Of a DNA stretch of 64,000 bases, positions 34,435-45,169 are shown in pieces (the first letter of the stretch is position 1; each line of letters opens with the position of its first letter). The position numbers and the translations under genes are program-made. The notes under the pieces are model-generated. The model made no database searches. It saw only the letters and a list, made by a program, of their open reading frames with translations, and was not told the origin of the DNA. The DNA comes from Dermanyssus gallinae (taxonomy: Eukaryota; Arthropoda; Arachnida; Mesostigmata; Dermanyssidae): the NCBI GenBank assembly GCA_003439945.1, contig QVRM01002215.1:744001-808000 (forward strand). The letters are read 5' to 3'.

Positions 34435-34460
34435 CTAGGACAGACTGCAGTCTGTCCTAG
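34435..34460. repeat. Perfect 26-bp palindrome
   Basis: CTAGGACAGACTG followed directly by its reverse complement CAGTCTGTCCTAG, with no loop. The symmetric centre is CTGCAG. Uninterrupted palindromes of this length are rare by chance. Confidence 0.95.
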
Positions 34461-34879
34461 GTTTTTTACACATATTGGAGACTTACAGTGTCAGAATACA
34501 ATTGAAATAATGGGCTTCATAAACTTAAGCTCATCCTTTGCAGCAATTGCGAGTGTGCACGATAAAGCGACTAGCTTCATGCTTAGTCATCCAATGTCGC
34601 ATAACAAAGCAACAGCGGGAGAAGCAGCAACAACAACAAAAACAAAAACTGCGGTGGCATTATCACCAGTAACACAAGTACCACAAAGAATAAAGCGTTT
34701 TCCGTCTGGTTCTCGATCGGGCTTGGCCCCTACCCCTCAGTGCCCCACGTTAACGGAACTGGAACATCATAATAGCGATCATCCTATTCGGCAATCCTGT
34801 CTTCATTGCGTTCTTTGTGAGCACCGTAATGCACAACATCATAGTCTTGGCTGGGCCTGAAATCATAATCTCTCTCTCT

Positions 34880-34882
<3 letters not shown>

Positions 34883-34933
<51 letters not shown>
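34883..34933. repeat. (TA)n microsatellite, 25 units
   Basis: Alternating T and A preceded by (TC)n. Confidence 0.95.
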
Positions 34934-34936
<3 letters not shown>

Positions 34937-36728
34937 TATTACTCCCCATCTGCAATTATTTCCCCCCTTTTGTTCTACATATTGCATGCGCTTTCTCATA
35001 GCGCCTCACCAAATGGCGTGTACTAAATTGTACTGGGAAAGTACAGTCGAGTGAGAAGTACAGGCGTACGAATACCAATGTGCTGTGCTCGACCATAGTT
35101 TTCAACACAGACATGTTCTCCCATACATGATAATGTCCTCCTGGTCGGCCTGTGCTGCTCCGGTATGCCTTTTGCCTCCACCCTCACGAAATGATGCGGT
35201 CGGTGTCCGGTGTGCCACTGATCTCTTTAGTTCAACGCGACAATTTGCTGCATTCAACGAGCCATAACCGTTTCGCGCAGTTTCACGTACGTCTCATTTC
35301 GTCAGTCCCTCGTTCAACAATGAAAGCATGACTCGCTTGGATCGGTGCCTACGGTGCGTTTTCCTATCCCCCTGTACGGGATGTGCAATATAAATAATAA
35401 TAAAGTGTAAGGAGGCTTGTCGACAGCGACAGTTTAAACCAACTCTAATAAACGATTCCGCGTACGTCTGTTTTTTTCTGCGAGACAATTACTTTAAAAA
35501 ATATTTTCCCTTCAGACAACGGGTCAGCATAGGAGCAGCAGGGATTATAGGCAAAGTCTCCACGAAGCTCACTGCTCAAAATAATCGGGCTCCTAACACA
35601 TTGATATCAAATAACGTCGCTCTTATGTGGTGAGTTCTAGAAGTAATCGTGTGTTTTTTTACCAAACACTGTATCTGCAAGAATACACCCAGCACAAGTG
35701 AGAAAATCCCAGAATGTTTACAATATTCAATCGTTACTGCCGTAGCTGATTACATCTCCTTGTCGAAATAGTATCATGGGTAACATACCAAACAATGCGT
35801 AATATTGGCTATAATCATATTTAATAACATAATATAATCCTAGTAACAAAAAGCTAATCATATTAACATTATACAATAAGTATCATAAGCTGTACATAGC
35901 GGTGTATGATGAAGCTTTCACACTGCACGAGTATTAGAAAATGCCCAAAAACCATGAAAACTGCTCAGCGATAGTTATTTATTCGATGCATTTTATATAT
36001 GATATTCTAATTAAACGTTTTTTGGGTTTTGAAAACATCTTCGACAAACTAAACCGCTGCACAAACAAGCCTTTAGTGCAGTCGCATTAAGAAGTAGCTA
36101 ATAAAAGTTTTCGTTGCATAAGATATGAACTTTCACGCGCGTTCAGTCACGCGGAGTCATTAACGGCCATCAACTTACCCGAAAGGACGGCGGTTGTCAT
36201 TGTGCTAACTCATTGTGAGAATCGTGACGAATCAGGTGACCAAGGTTTAAGGTACCTTTGCACAGATGGAGACTCAAGGAATAAGGACTCGCCGTCTTAG
36301 TTAATAAGAGTGGTAGAATTACACGAGATAATATTTAGAAGAAATTAAGGTAATATAGCTACTTCTAAGTCGACCAAGAAAACTATCGTACGCTAAGTGA
36401 TAAAGTACGATATAGATAAATACCTAGACGCTAGGTGATACAATATTATTATGAAATTCATTATGAAAGGTATTCATTTTTTATATCATGGTTATTAAGT
36501 ATGTCGAAAAACCCCTAATAGTATCCCGTTGTAGGCAGGTCGAAATGTTTGTACAGATACACAGACATTGTTACATTGACATATTAGCAGCTGTCAATGA
36601 ATGAACATGTGCCACACAGCTCAGTCATCTGAACCAAACTGGAATCATTTATAAATATGTAATGTTAATTGCTTGCATAGTTCAGTATAACTGTAAATTG
36701 TTGTAAGCAGTATTGGTGTAGTCAAATC

Positions 36729-36729
<1 letters not shown>

Positions 36730-36760
<31 letters not shown>
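36730..36760. repeat. (TA)n microsatellite, 15 units
   Basis: Alternating T and A. Confidence 0.95.
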
Positions 36761-36761
<1 letters not shown>

Positions 36762-37194
36762 GAATTAGATATTCGATCATTTTTATTATAACGGTAGTGT
36801 GAATTGCAAAAACTGTTAATCGATAACATCGCATTTCCTTTGCCAGGTAATGCAGCCGAAGGCCACTGAAGCAAAACACAATCCACGTGGTTCAATGTGG
36901 TTAGACACATGGCGTGGCGTACAAAGCCGACCAGCCGACGGACGCCGGCAGAATACAAGGCTATTATTACGCTAGCAGAGGAGCACAAAGCAATATACAT
37001 TTCAGAGTGGGCTATACCATTTGCACGTCGACACAGCAGCCATCAGTGGAATCCGCCGTCGTCTTCCTGACGCCGCCTGCCGCTTTAGAACAGCATCTGG
37101 ATTTTGCCGCCTTGAAATGTCGCTGTCCTCTACATAGCTTTTGTTTGCAGTTGCTTTTGCCCACGCGCTCATTCACGACTCACGACGGTGTCCT

Positions 37195-37224
37195 TTGTTG
37201 TTGTTGTTGCTGCTGATGTTGTTG
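37195..37224. repeat. (TTG)n/(CTG) trinucleotide tract
   Basis: TTG repeats with two GCTs inside. It is complementary to the (CAA)n tract 144 bases downstream. Confidence 0.9.
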
Positions 37225-37366
37225 TCAGACGGATGGCGAAGCATTGGCCGTTTCCTTTGCCCGACTGAAGCTCTGGCGGCCTCATGATGGCACAACGAAC
37301 GACGTGCATTGGCATCTTCATGATCCCGCTCGTCCGTTGGCAAACGATGCATGGCTTGCATCTTCC

Positions 37367-37367
<1 letters not shown>

Positions 37368-37403
<36 letters not shown>

Positions 37404-37404
37404 C
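37368..37404. repeat. (CAA)n microsatellite, 12 units
   Basis: Pure CAA repeats. In one frame it reads as poly-Gln, in another as poly-Asn, and on the other strand as poly-Leu or poly-Cys. No surrounding frame has recognisable coding features, so a coding role is not supported. Confidence 0.95.
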
Positions 37405-39080
37405 GAATGCCACCAACAAATAACGTGCATCCATCCACTTCTACATGCAGCATGCAGCAGTGTGTATGCTTATTCGCTGACGCATGATCCCATCACCCGC
37501 CCGCACAACACATATTCGTACGGGTCAGTCAAATCGATACTTAGGCGAAGGCAAAAGGAGGCTTCCAGCAAACGTGGTGGGGATACGGATACGCGCGATG
37601 CTGCACGTCCTCAGCCTATCGGCACGGAGAGTCGTGCAAACGGGGAGATTGGCGTAAACGCAAACAACACACGCGGGCTAGACGCATTATTAATGCAACT
37701 AGATGGCTGAATTTTCGGATTGCCGCGGCTAGTGATAGCGACGACGACGACAACAACAGCAACAACATATAATATCAGAATTGTGATATATAGTACCAAA
37801 AAACCTGAAGCAAATATTTTGTGAATAAATATAGACAATTGCAGAAGAAAAGAGGATATTGTTTGCCCATTCAAAACGGTCTGTCTAAATATTTGTAGAT
37901 CTATTTTGCGATTTAAACTTGCTACCCAGCAGCAAAGGGAAGAATAATTAGAACAGTGCAACTGTGATATGGTGGTAACATGGACTTGCTGTACGACGAC
38001 AGGTGGTGACTTCAGTAGCTCGCTGGTCACGGTTTCACTTTGTTATCGCTCATTAGCGTTCTTACGCAATGCGACTACGCGGGTCGGCTTATTTAACGCT
38101 TTAACTCATACAATGGCTAGACCTGTATTACGAAAAAGATCGTTTTATTACATGAATTCAACCATTTATTTGTTTAGTTAGTTCGCGACTGCGTAAAGCT
38201 GTCAACACATGCATATAAGACTGGGAACCAACGTATCACGCAATCCATTATAACGCGATAACTCATACGTTTATGTTATGTTATATGTTAGACGTTTGTT
38301 CTTCTCCGTTTGCCTTAACCGTTGGCCGTCCGTCGGAGTACAGGCGTGTCGCTGAATGCCTTGAAGAGGCTGGCACAGCGATCAACGGTGACTATGATAC
38401 ATGTGCGCACTTTAGAGCGGTCACCTGCAGCCAGCAGCGGTGGAGCCATGATCCCGGCGTCCCCACCGAGCCAGTGGCGCGGGCACGTCTCATATGCGTG
38501 GCCTTGCATGCTTGAAATCGTTTTCGCCGCCAAGGTATTAACTGCACCGATCCAGCCAGCTCGCTATGCGCGTATCGTTCATCTCTAAGAGAAGGTTGAA
38601 CGTGAACGCGGCAGAAGGCGAACACGAAGACGAGATGGGAGCAGGAAAAGCCTGCGTTGCGCCACCGTCTCCACCGTTTCGAGGCTGCCAAGATGGCCTC
38701 GAAGAGCTTGCATGCATCGGCTCGTCACGAGAGACCCCTAAATGCCTCGGCGTTTTCATCTTTCATGCTGCTTTCGTTCTCTTTTGCGCACGCAAATCAC
38801 ATTTTATTGCCACGCACTATCCTTATCAGCACTGCGCCAGTCTAATTGCATCTCAATTTGGGATGCCTTTTCTGTTTTGCTTGCCTTGCGGTTTCGAACG
38901 CCTTTCGGCTGAAAGCTTTTCCTTTGTAGAGAGCAGCGCGTTTTGAACTTTTTTCTGGAACGAACGCTTTTGGTATGTAAATCAACTGTTGCCCTGAAAA
39001 GGCTATGAAGCCCCTTGTAAAATGCTAAAAATAACGCGTGTGGCGCAAGTAAAGACCACATATAATTCATGAGTATATGC

Positions 39081-39082
<2 letters not shown>
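37405..39082. other. Anonymous DNA, partly GC-rich
   Basis: A further (GAC)n(AAC)n tract lies at about 37737-37768. Overlapping open frames on both strands at 38273-38946 reflect GC-rich composition. None shows a domain motif. Confidence 0.35.

Positions 39083-39120
<38 letters not shown>
39083..39120. repeat. (TA)n microsatellite, 19 units
   Basis: Alternating T and A. A second, shorter TA run lies at 39137-39149. Confidence 0.95.
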
Positions 39121-39123
<3 letters not shown>

Positions 39124-39779
39124 ATTTGAAAAAAGCATATATATATATACATATACGAAGGCGGATCAACTCATTTTATTACATCTTTATTTAAAAAAAT
39201 AATATTCATTTTCCTTTCAGAGTGTTTTTGTTCTCTTTAAAATATCTCCTATTAGGTGGGAGCTATTTTGAAGTGCAACCTTCATTTCCCAATCCTCGAA
39301 AAAAAATTTAAACGCGTCTTTTTTTCGAGTTGGGTTACATACATAACATCACTTCTATTTCACATAAAAGGGTTGGAATCAATATACATACTTCTGTAAG
39401 ACAATCGTGACTAATCACCAAATGAGCGAGCGCAATTTGGATTATCATGGGCCGATCTGGCAATACGCCAAGCAAACAGTCCGTTCACGAATTTACCGCA
39501 GACCACGGCTTTTGAGGTGATTGATCGTTGACTCCTTAGGTTATTGGAGCGTACATCAAAAAAGTGCCCTAGCAAGTCACATTTTGGTAATTGATATTTC
39601 TACAGCTGTTCTCAAACGGTACGGACGTGTTCGTGTGTGGCTCTTGGAAAGTACAGCTAAATTTAGCATTTTGCGTGGAAATCCATAAGCATCAGTGAGC
39701 ATAACATCTGTTAGTCTATAAGACTCGATTACAGTGAAAAGTTATAGTGTGCAGCGGGACTAATTATTTAGAAGCAGTG

Positions 39780-40230
39780 TCTTCTTAAAACAGTCATTAT
39801 CATCACTCACCTCCACCGGAATCATCTTCATTATTTACCACTACCTCCGCCTTTATCACGGTCTCTCGTCTTCAACATCATCACAACATCATCATAGTTG
39901 CCAACTTCGTCTCTCCTGGCATCCCCACTTCTACCGTAAGTTTCATTGGAACCATCCCATCCGTCATTATCATCACTGCAGTACAGTACCGGTCGTATCA
40001 ATACTCATCATCAGCAGCATCAACGTTTGGCTCTCTCTTCATATCACCTACAGTCTTCTTACCATCACCAGTCTTCATCTCTACTCTCATTATCGACGCC
40101 GCTGTTGTCAATACTCCCCCTCCCCGGATACCAGTACCATTATTATCAATCGAACATGAACTTCAGTCTGCCCGGCGACTGCATGATGAACAAACGGTAC
40201 TTTGTAAACAGGCGCGGCGCAGCATTAGCT
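39780..40230 (+). other. Pyrimidine-rich CAT/CATCAT region before gag
   Basis: The top strand is rich in C, T and CAT/ATCATC triplets for about 400 bases. It stops where the LINE gag-like frame begins. The 109-codon frame inside it is Ser/His/Leu-rich low complexity. It could be the 5' untranslated region and promoter of the LINE at 40.2 kb or pre-existing simple sequence. No promoter motif decides this. Confidence 0.4.
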
Positions 40231-40371
40231 AGCCATGCCAATGCACCGAACACCAACAAAAGAGGTGCAAAGTGACGTGCCTGCGTACGTGCATGTGGAC
40301 AGAGGGGCGGATGGACGCATTGCTGGTTCAACCAACGATGCGGGCGGTCCGGCCCACCGTCCAATGGCGGG

Positions 40372-41616
40372 ATGCGGGAAGCGCGTTGCATCAGTCCTGT
40401 GGAAGACACTCGCAGCAAAGATATGCGTATATCACAGGCAGTGGCTCACTCAGCGACCGTGGGAGTCACAAGCGAGCCTACTGAGGACGGCGGTGACGGT
40501 GAAGACGGTCCGGACGAATCGGAGTTTATCACGGTGACCCGGTCTAGGCGAGCTCGTGCGCCAAAGGTGGTAGTAGAAAAGAAAGGGGGAGTAATATTTT
40601 CAACGGACGACAACTCCTTGGAGCTACATTTCAACGATGTATGTGACTTTATCGCTAAGCATGTCAAAGGAAAGATGGAAGAACCGCGTTTTACAAGAAG
40701 CAGAGAGCTCCTAATCGTGGTTGAGGCTGAAGAAGATAGAGCCACGCTACTATCGCTTCAGGAGTTGGCCAACGTGAAGGTATCCGCGAGGATCAGTGGA
40801 GACCGATCCACAGTGAAGGGTAAAATCTCCGGTGTGCATCCCTCAATATCGGAAGCTACAATCTTGGCTGCTCTACAGCCTTGTGGGGTTTCCGAAGCAA
40901 TACGGGTGAAATCTAAAGACCCGAAGACGAACATAGTATCGACCTCCGAACAGGTTATTTTGACATTCGCGGGCGGAAATTTTCCAGCTGAAGGTTCGGT
41001 TAGGGTTTAAACGGCACGGAGTCATCTTATATCAGGAACCCATGCAATGTTTTAAGTGTTACAGCATGGATCATTTTGCAGCCAACTGTAAACTTCCTAA
41101 GCCGAGATGCAGAAAGTGTGGCTCTACGGAGCACCTGAGAAAGGATTGCAAAGCCCAGGCTCGGTGCAGCTTGTGTTTTGGAGAACACGAAGCCACCTGG
41201 GGCTCATGTCCACATAGACTAAAGCGCATGGAATTATTACAAAAATCGTCTCCAAATAGCATTGGGAAGCGCTTGGATGCCCCGTTAGTACCAGCTCTGT
41301 ACACCTGTGGGCCACATACAGGCATCTGATAACTTCTCAAGGCGCACTTGGTCCTCGGTTGTAAAAAATGGGATCAAAGTCAACGAGGCGACATCCAAAC
41401 CTCAAAGACCCGAACCACCGAAGGATTCCAGCACTAAAAAGTGCTCCACTTGCGACCGTCGAAAACAATTTGAGTGAGCAGCACGTGCCGCTGCTGAAAG
41501 TGGAGGATATAGTGCAACAGGTGATTTCAAAGATTATGCCGATGTTGAAAGATATCATCGCGCAAACAGTGGCTAGGACCATTCAAGAAGTTATCCGAGC
41601 ATTCTGGGAGGGCTGA
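40372..41616 (+). pseudogene. LINE ORF1 gag-like protein with three zinc knuckles
   Basis: ORF1 proteins bind LINE RNA and form the ribonucleoprotein. Residues 1-75 of the first frame (40372-41010) are acidic and low complexity. The rest resembles the gag fold that precedes knuckles in I/Jockey elements. A frameshift near 41005 leads into a second frame with CFKCYSMDHFAANC, then CRKCGSTEHLRKDC (both C-x2-C-x4-H-x4-C), and CSLCFGEHEATWGSC (C-x2-C-x3-H-x6-C). After a stop at 41329, a third frame (41368-41616) runs to a plausible ORF1 end with a helical stretch KVEDIVQQVISKIMPMLKDI. Two or more lesions make the gene non-functional. Confidence 0.75.
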
Positions 41617-41775
41617 TGGGCGCCCCGTCAGCCGCCTCGCCTTTACCGCAACCCACGACCAATGACGCTGATAGCGCCAGACCTACACGACAGGACAGAA
41701 GCGCAGATCGTGCAACGACATCTTCCTCATGCTTTAAGTCGACCTGACATCTGAAGACAACGCTGAACAGGCCCC

Positions 41776-42213
41776 TTGCGTACAGAGAACCGGCAGAACC
41801 AGCAAAATCCAGTAGAGGGTGCGCGTATTCAGATAATGGTAATGTGGAACTGCGAGGGGAGGGGGGTGTTAGATCTCCTAGGGGACGACGCATACAGAGG
41901 GATAGACATTCTTATTTTGACGGAGACCTGGGCGCGAGAGCAGTTTGATATACGGGGATTCTATGGGTACCATGCACTGGCGTCTTGTAGAGAGGGTCCG
42001 GGTAGGCCAAGCGGGGGAGTATCAGTTTTTGTTAGACCATTGGTAGGAGAACGTAAAAATAGTAGCAGAAAATCTGATTGCAGTAGCTTCACCCTAACTA
42101 CAAATAATGGCCACCTATGTGCAACCGACGGGGACGGAGTCAACGGAAACGATGATTGAGCGCCTCTTGCTGGGTATAGAGGCGTTACCGAAAAAGGCTC
42201 CAATAATTATAGG
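41776..42213 (+). pseudogene. APE-type LINE endonuclease, truncated
   Basis: The frame reads MVMWNCEGRGVLDLL (opening strand with Asn), then IDILILTETW, the conserved Glu-containing T-E-T-W block. RPSGGVSVFVRP follows, the G-G-V-x-x-x-V block. After a frameshift near 42110 a second frame gives IERLLLGIEALPKKAPIIIGG. This should continue D-F-N but instead runs into sequence of another LINE. The catalytic D/N, H and the terminal SDH are therefore absent. The domain covers about the first two-thirds of the usual 230 residues. Confidence 0.7.
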
Positions 42214-42214
42214 A

Positions 42215-44600
42215 GGGGGCAAAGAGCACGGGAAGTACAGGCAAAACTGGCTCAGGGGGATGTTTCTGCAGCAGCACGCATTCTCATCTCAACGGATTTA
42301 ATGGCTTCACAAGACTCCAACACGCATCGCACACTTAGCGAAAAACGTCTGGATATGCCAGAAACATCGGCTTTTCCGCCACCGCCCAGAGACGTTCCAG
42401 CAACCGACCAAATCAACATCACCCCCCTTGAAGTCAGAGCAGCAATCCAGAGTTTCCCAAACAGCTCAAGCGGAGGCCCTGACGGCCTCAAGCCTAGACA
42501 CCTTAAAGACCTCATTGGAAAAGGCGCTCAGGTCTGCCCTCTCCTCCTTGCTCTGACGGATTTCTGCAACCTTGTCGTGAATGGCCGCCTACCAGGGTTC
42601 GCACTTAGTAATTTCTATGGAGCCAACCTTATAGCCTTAAAAAAGAAGGACGGTGGTCTCCGCCCAATAGCAGTCGGAAATACCCTGCGGTGGCTGGCGG
42701 GTAAAGTGCTAATCCGCAAATTCATGGCGCAGATTGTCGACAAAATTGCTCCCGTGCAACTGGGTTGTGGAGTTAAAGGAGGTTGCGAGGCTGCGGTCCA
42801 CGCTGCAAGAGCCTTTTTAAATATCAACTCGGAATCAAATAAGGTTTTGGTAAAACTTGATTTTAAAAATGCCTTTAATTCCCTCAGAAGAGATGCGATT
42901 CTCGACACTGTCAGATCTGACTTTCCAGCAATTTATCCCGCGGTCTATCAGATGTACAGAAGTCCATCCAATCTCTTTTGGGGGAAGAGATAATACTATC
43001 CAAATGTGGGGTGCAGCAAGGAGACCCTTGTGACCCGGCTCTCTTCTGCCTGACAATTTTCCAACTGCTTTCCGCTCTAGAGTTGGAATTTAAGCCATGG
43101 TTCTTAGACGATGGAACGATTGGCGGTACTCTTGATTCCGCGCTTAGTGATGTGAAAAAGGTAATCGATTTTGGTGTCACCTCTGGATTGCAACTTAACG
43201 CGTCAAAGTGTGAGCTGCTCATTTTATCATCCGACAACGCTTTTCGTGACGAGTGCTTGCGCCGGGCGCAGAACCTGCTTCCTGACATCAAGCTATGCAC
43301 CGATGAAGACATCGAGCCTCTTGGAGCTCCCCTCACAATGGCCTCAGCAAAACTCGCCCTGAACAGGAAGTGCGAGCTTATGGATCTCTGGTGTTCTAGG
43401 TTAAAATCCCTGGATGCGCATCCAGCACTATACTTAATGCGAACTAGTCTTTTGACACCAAGACTTATTTATATTCTCCGTTGCACGGACGCGTCTGCCC
43501 AGAGAGGCATTTTAGAACAATTTGACGAGAAGTTACGACAATGCGTGAAACAGGTGTTAAATTTGAATTTGGATGGAGTAAGTTGGGACCAGGCCTCCCT
43601 TCCTACCTCAGCCGGAGGTCTGGGAATCCGTCGTGCAACGGATTTAGCCCAAACCGCATTCTTGGGCTCAATCACTACGTTGCACGAGCTGATTGTATCT
43701 ATATCTCCTCCAAACGCCAAGCCATTCCTAGAACGGCTTATGGAGTCCAAAAAGGAGGAATTCGCCGCCCGCCACCGCGTGGTGCTTGATGACGCACGTC
43801 AGTATACCTTGGACGCCTTCGTAGTCGAAGCCATTAAAAAGAAAATCCTGGACAACACTGTTGATACACTTGGAAAAGCACGCCTTCTAGCAGCCTTCAA
43901 TGAATCAAGCGCCAAATGGCTACAAGCCATTCCCTCGCCGCAGCTGGGGACGATGCTGGACAATACAACACTCCGCATCGTTTCTGGCCTGCGGCTAGGG
44001 GTGGCCGTTTGCGCGCCTCATGCTTGCTCCCTTTGCGACACACCGGTGTCGCCGAGGAGAGAGCACGGCCTCAGCTGTTCTAGAAGCTGCGGAAGACATT
44101 CGCGCCACGCCGCTCTTAACGAAGTTATTTCAAAGGCGCTGCAGTCCGCTAACGTGCCCTGCAGAAAAAGAGCCAGTCGGACTGGCAACGGACTCAGCCC
44201 TACGGCCAGACGGGATGACCCTGGTTCCCTGGTCCTCCGGAAAGGCCTTTGTGTGGGACGCAACCGTGTGGGACACACTGGCGCCATCTTACAGGGATCG
44301 AGCCTCAAAATCAGCAGGCGCTGTTGCCAATTTAGCGGAGCAGCGAAAAAGTTTGAAGTATCGCGAGTTGGAGGCAACCTTTATAGTACAGCCAGTTGCG
44401 ATAGAAACAATGGGGGTCATGGGCGAATCTACAGTACGTTTCCTGAGAGAAATTGGGAAAAGAGCGGCAAGTGAGAAAGATGAAAAAAGGGCGGGGGAAT
44501 TTCTGCTGCAGAGAATATCCATTGAAGTGCAACGTGGAAATGCGGCCGCGGTGTTAGGCTCGCTGCCCTCAGGCAGTGGTTTACTGGGGTTGACCTAATT
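42215..44600 (+). mobile_element. FLDDG-type LINE with restriction-like endonuclease C-terminus
   Basis: The element comprises an N-terminal region, RT, zinc motif and RPDG...WDAT domain, in the order known for R2-like (restriction-like endonuclease) LINEs. Its 5' edge coincides with the broken endonuclease of the preceding LINE. Its 3' end lies at or shortly after the stop at 44598. Related 3' fragments lie at 31467, 32101 and 55770 (-). Confidence 0.7.
42220..44598 (+). pseudogene. LINE ORF2: RT, CCHC and WDAT domain
   Basis: Frame 1 (42220-42993) opens with REVQAKLAQGDVSAAARIL, then SSGGPDGLKPRHLKDL, LIALKKKDGGLRPIAVGNTL and KVLVKLDFKNAFNSLRRD, which holds the first catalytic Asp. A one-base shift in a G-run near 42985 moves to frame 2 (42978-44170): CGVQQGDPCDPALF, then FLDDGT at 43101-43118, the YADD-equivalent box. 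Further on come WDQASLPTSAGGLGIRRA and IPSPQLGTMLDN, then a zinc motif CSLCDTPVSPRREHGLSC (C-x2-C-x9-H-x3-C) and RHAALNEVISKAL. A second shift near 44160 leads to frame 3, with EPVGLATDSALRPDG (RPD at 44203-44211) and VWDATVWDTLAPSY (WDAT at 44254-44265). LLQRISIEVQRGNAAAVLG comes near the stop. Only two lesions are obvious. Clade placement near R2/HERO/NeSL-type elements is inference from domain order. Confidence 0.75.
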
Positions 44601-45165
44601 TTATGGAAATAGTGCTGGTGCTCAGTATACACTATGTTTCGGAACACTGCTTGATCACCATAAGCAGCTAATAATATTGTCACCACTTTAGAGCATATGA
44701 TCTAATCTTTCACAAACGAACTTAATGCAGATTCGTTGCTTTTCCATTTTTAGACGAATCTAGTTTTCGTCACTTTTTTGGACCAAGCTCAAAAAATAAA
44801 TTGCCACCACCGCGCCACCATTTTGCGCGACTTTTGGTCCGTGTATAGATAACAATGGCGCTTCTAAGCTAAACAAACGGGAAAACTTTGATTATTTCAG
44901 TTTAGTTTAAAAAATCTACATACTAGATCTCTGTGTCCTCGTATATATATGTATATATACAAGGTCTCCCAGAAATTGTACAACATTTCTTAAGAATCAA
45001 CTTCAATACAACATTTGTTTGTATTAAGTTGATCCGAATCTTGCGTAGGGTTGTCCTCGACTCAACGAGGAACGCGCGTCTGTCGGGCACTTGTTGACTG
45101 GCTAACCCTGGTTGAGAACCGTGATACACTTCGCAAGACAATGCCATCCACGGTGCAAATTAGAA
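44601..45165. other. Anonymous DNA between LINEs
   Basis: No gene is recognised. A TATATATGTATATATA run lies at 44943-44958. Any continuation of the interrupted APE-type LINE would be expected here, but I see none. Confidence 0.4.
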
Positions 45166-45169
45166 AATA

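Larger units (their letters stand above)
33551..36729. other. Anonymous DNA
   Basis: No gene is recognised. A 165-codon frame at 34363-34860 crosses a perfect palindrome and a threonine/alanine-rich stretch. It has no domain I know, and I do not call it. A (GA)n run lies at about 34171-34190. Confidence 0.35.
40235..42220 (+). mobile_element. 5' half of an APE-type LINE (gag + endonuclease)
   Basis: ORF1-like gag with three zinc knuckles (40372-41616) precedes an APE-type endonuclease (41776-42213), the normal 5'-to-3' order for I/Jockey/R1-type LINEs. The endonuclease breaks off just after its IIIGG block, and an unrelated LINE begins. Its own RT is nowhere in the window. Confidence 0.75.

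Noticed and set aside
34363..34860. 165-codon open frame
   Set aside because: It crosses a perfect palindrome and low-complexity DNA, has no known domain and no splice context.
37169..37487. Poly-Gln, poly-Asn, poly-Leu and poly-Cys frames
   Set aside because: All come from the same (CAA)n/(TTG)n repeats in different frames; no coding signature surrounds them.
38273..38946. Overlapping frames of 80-126 codons on both strands
   Set aside because: GC-rich sequence removes stops in all frames; no domain is visible.
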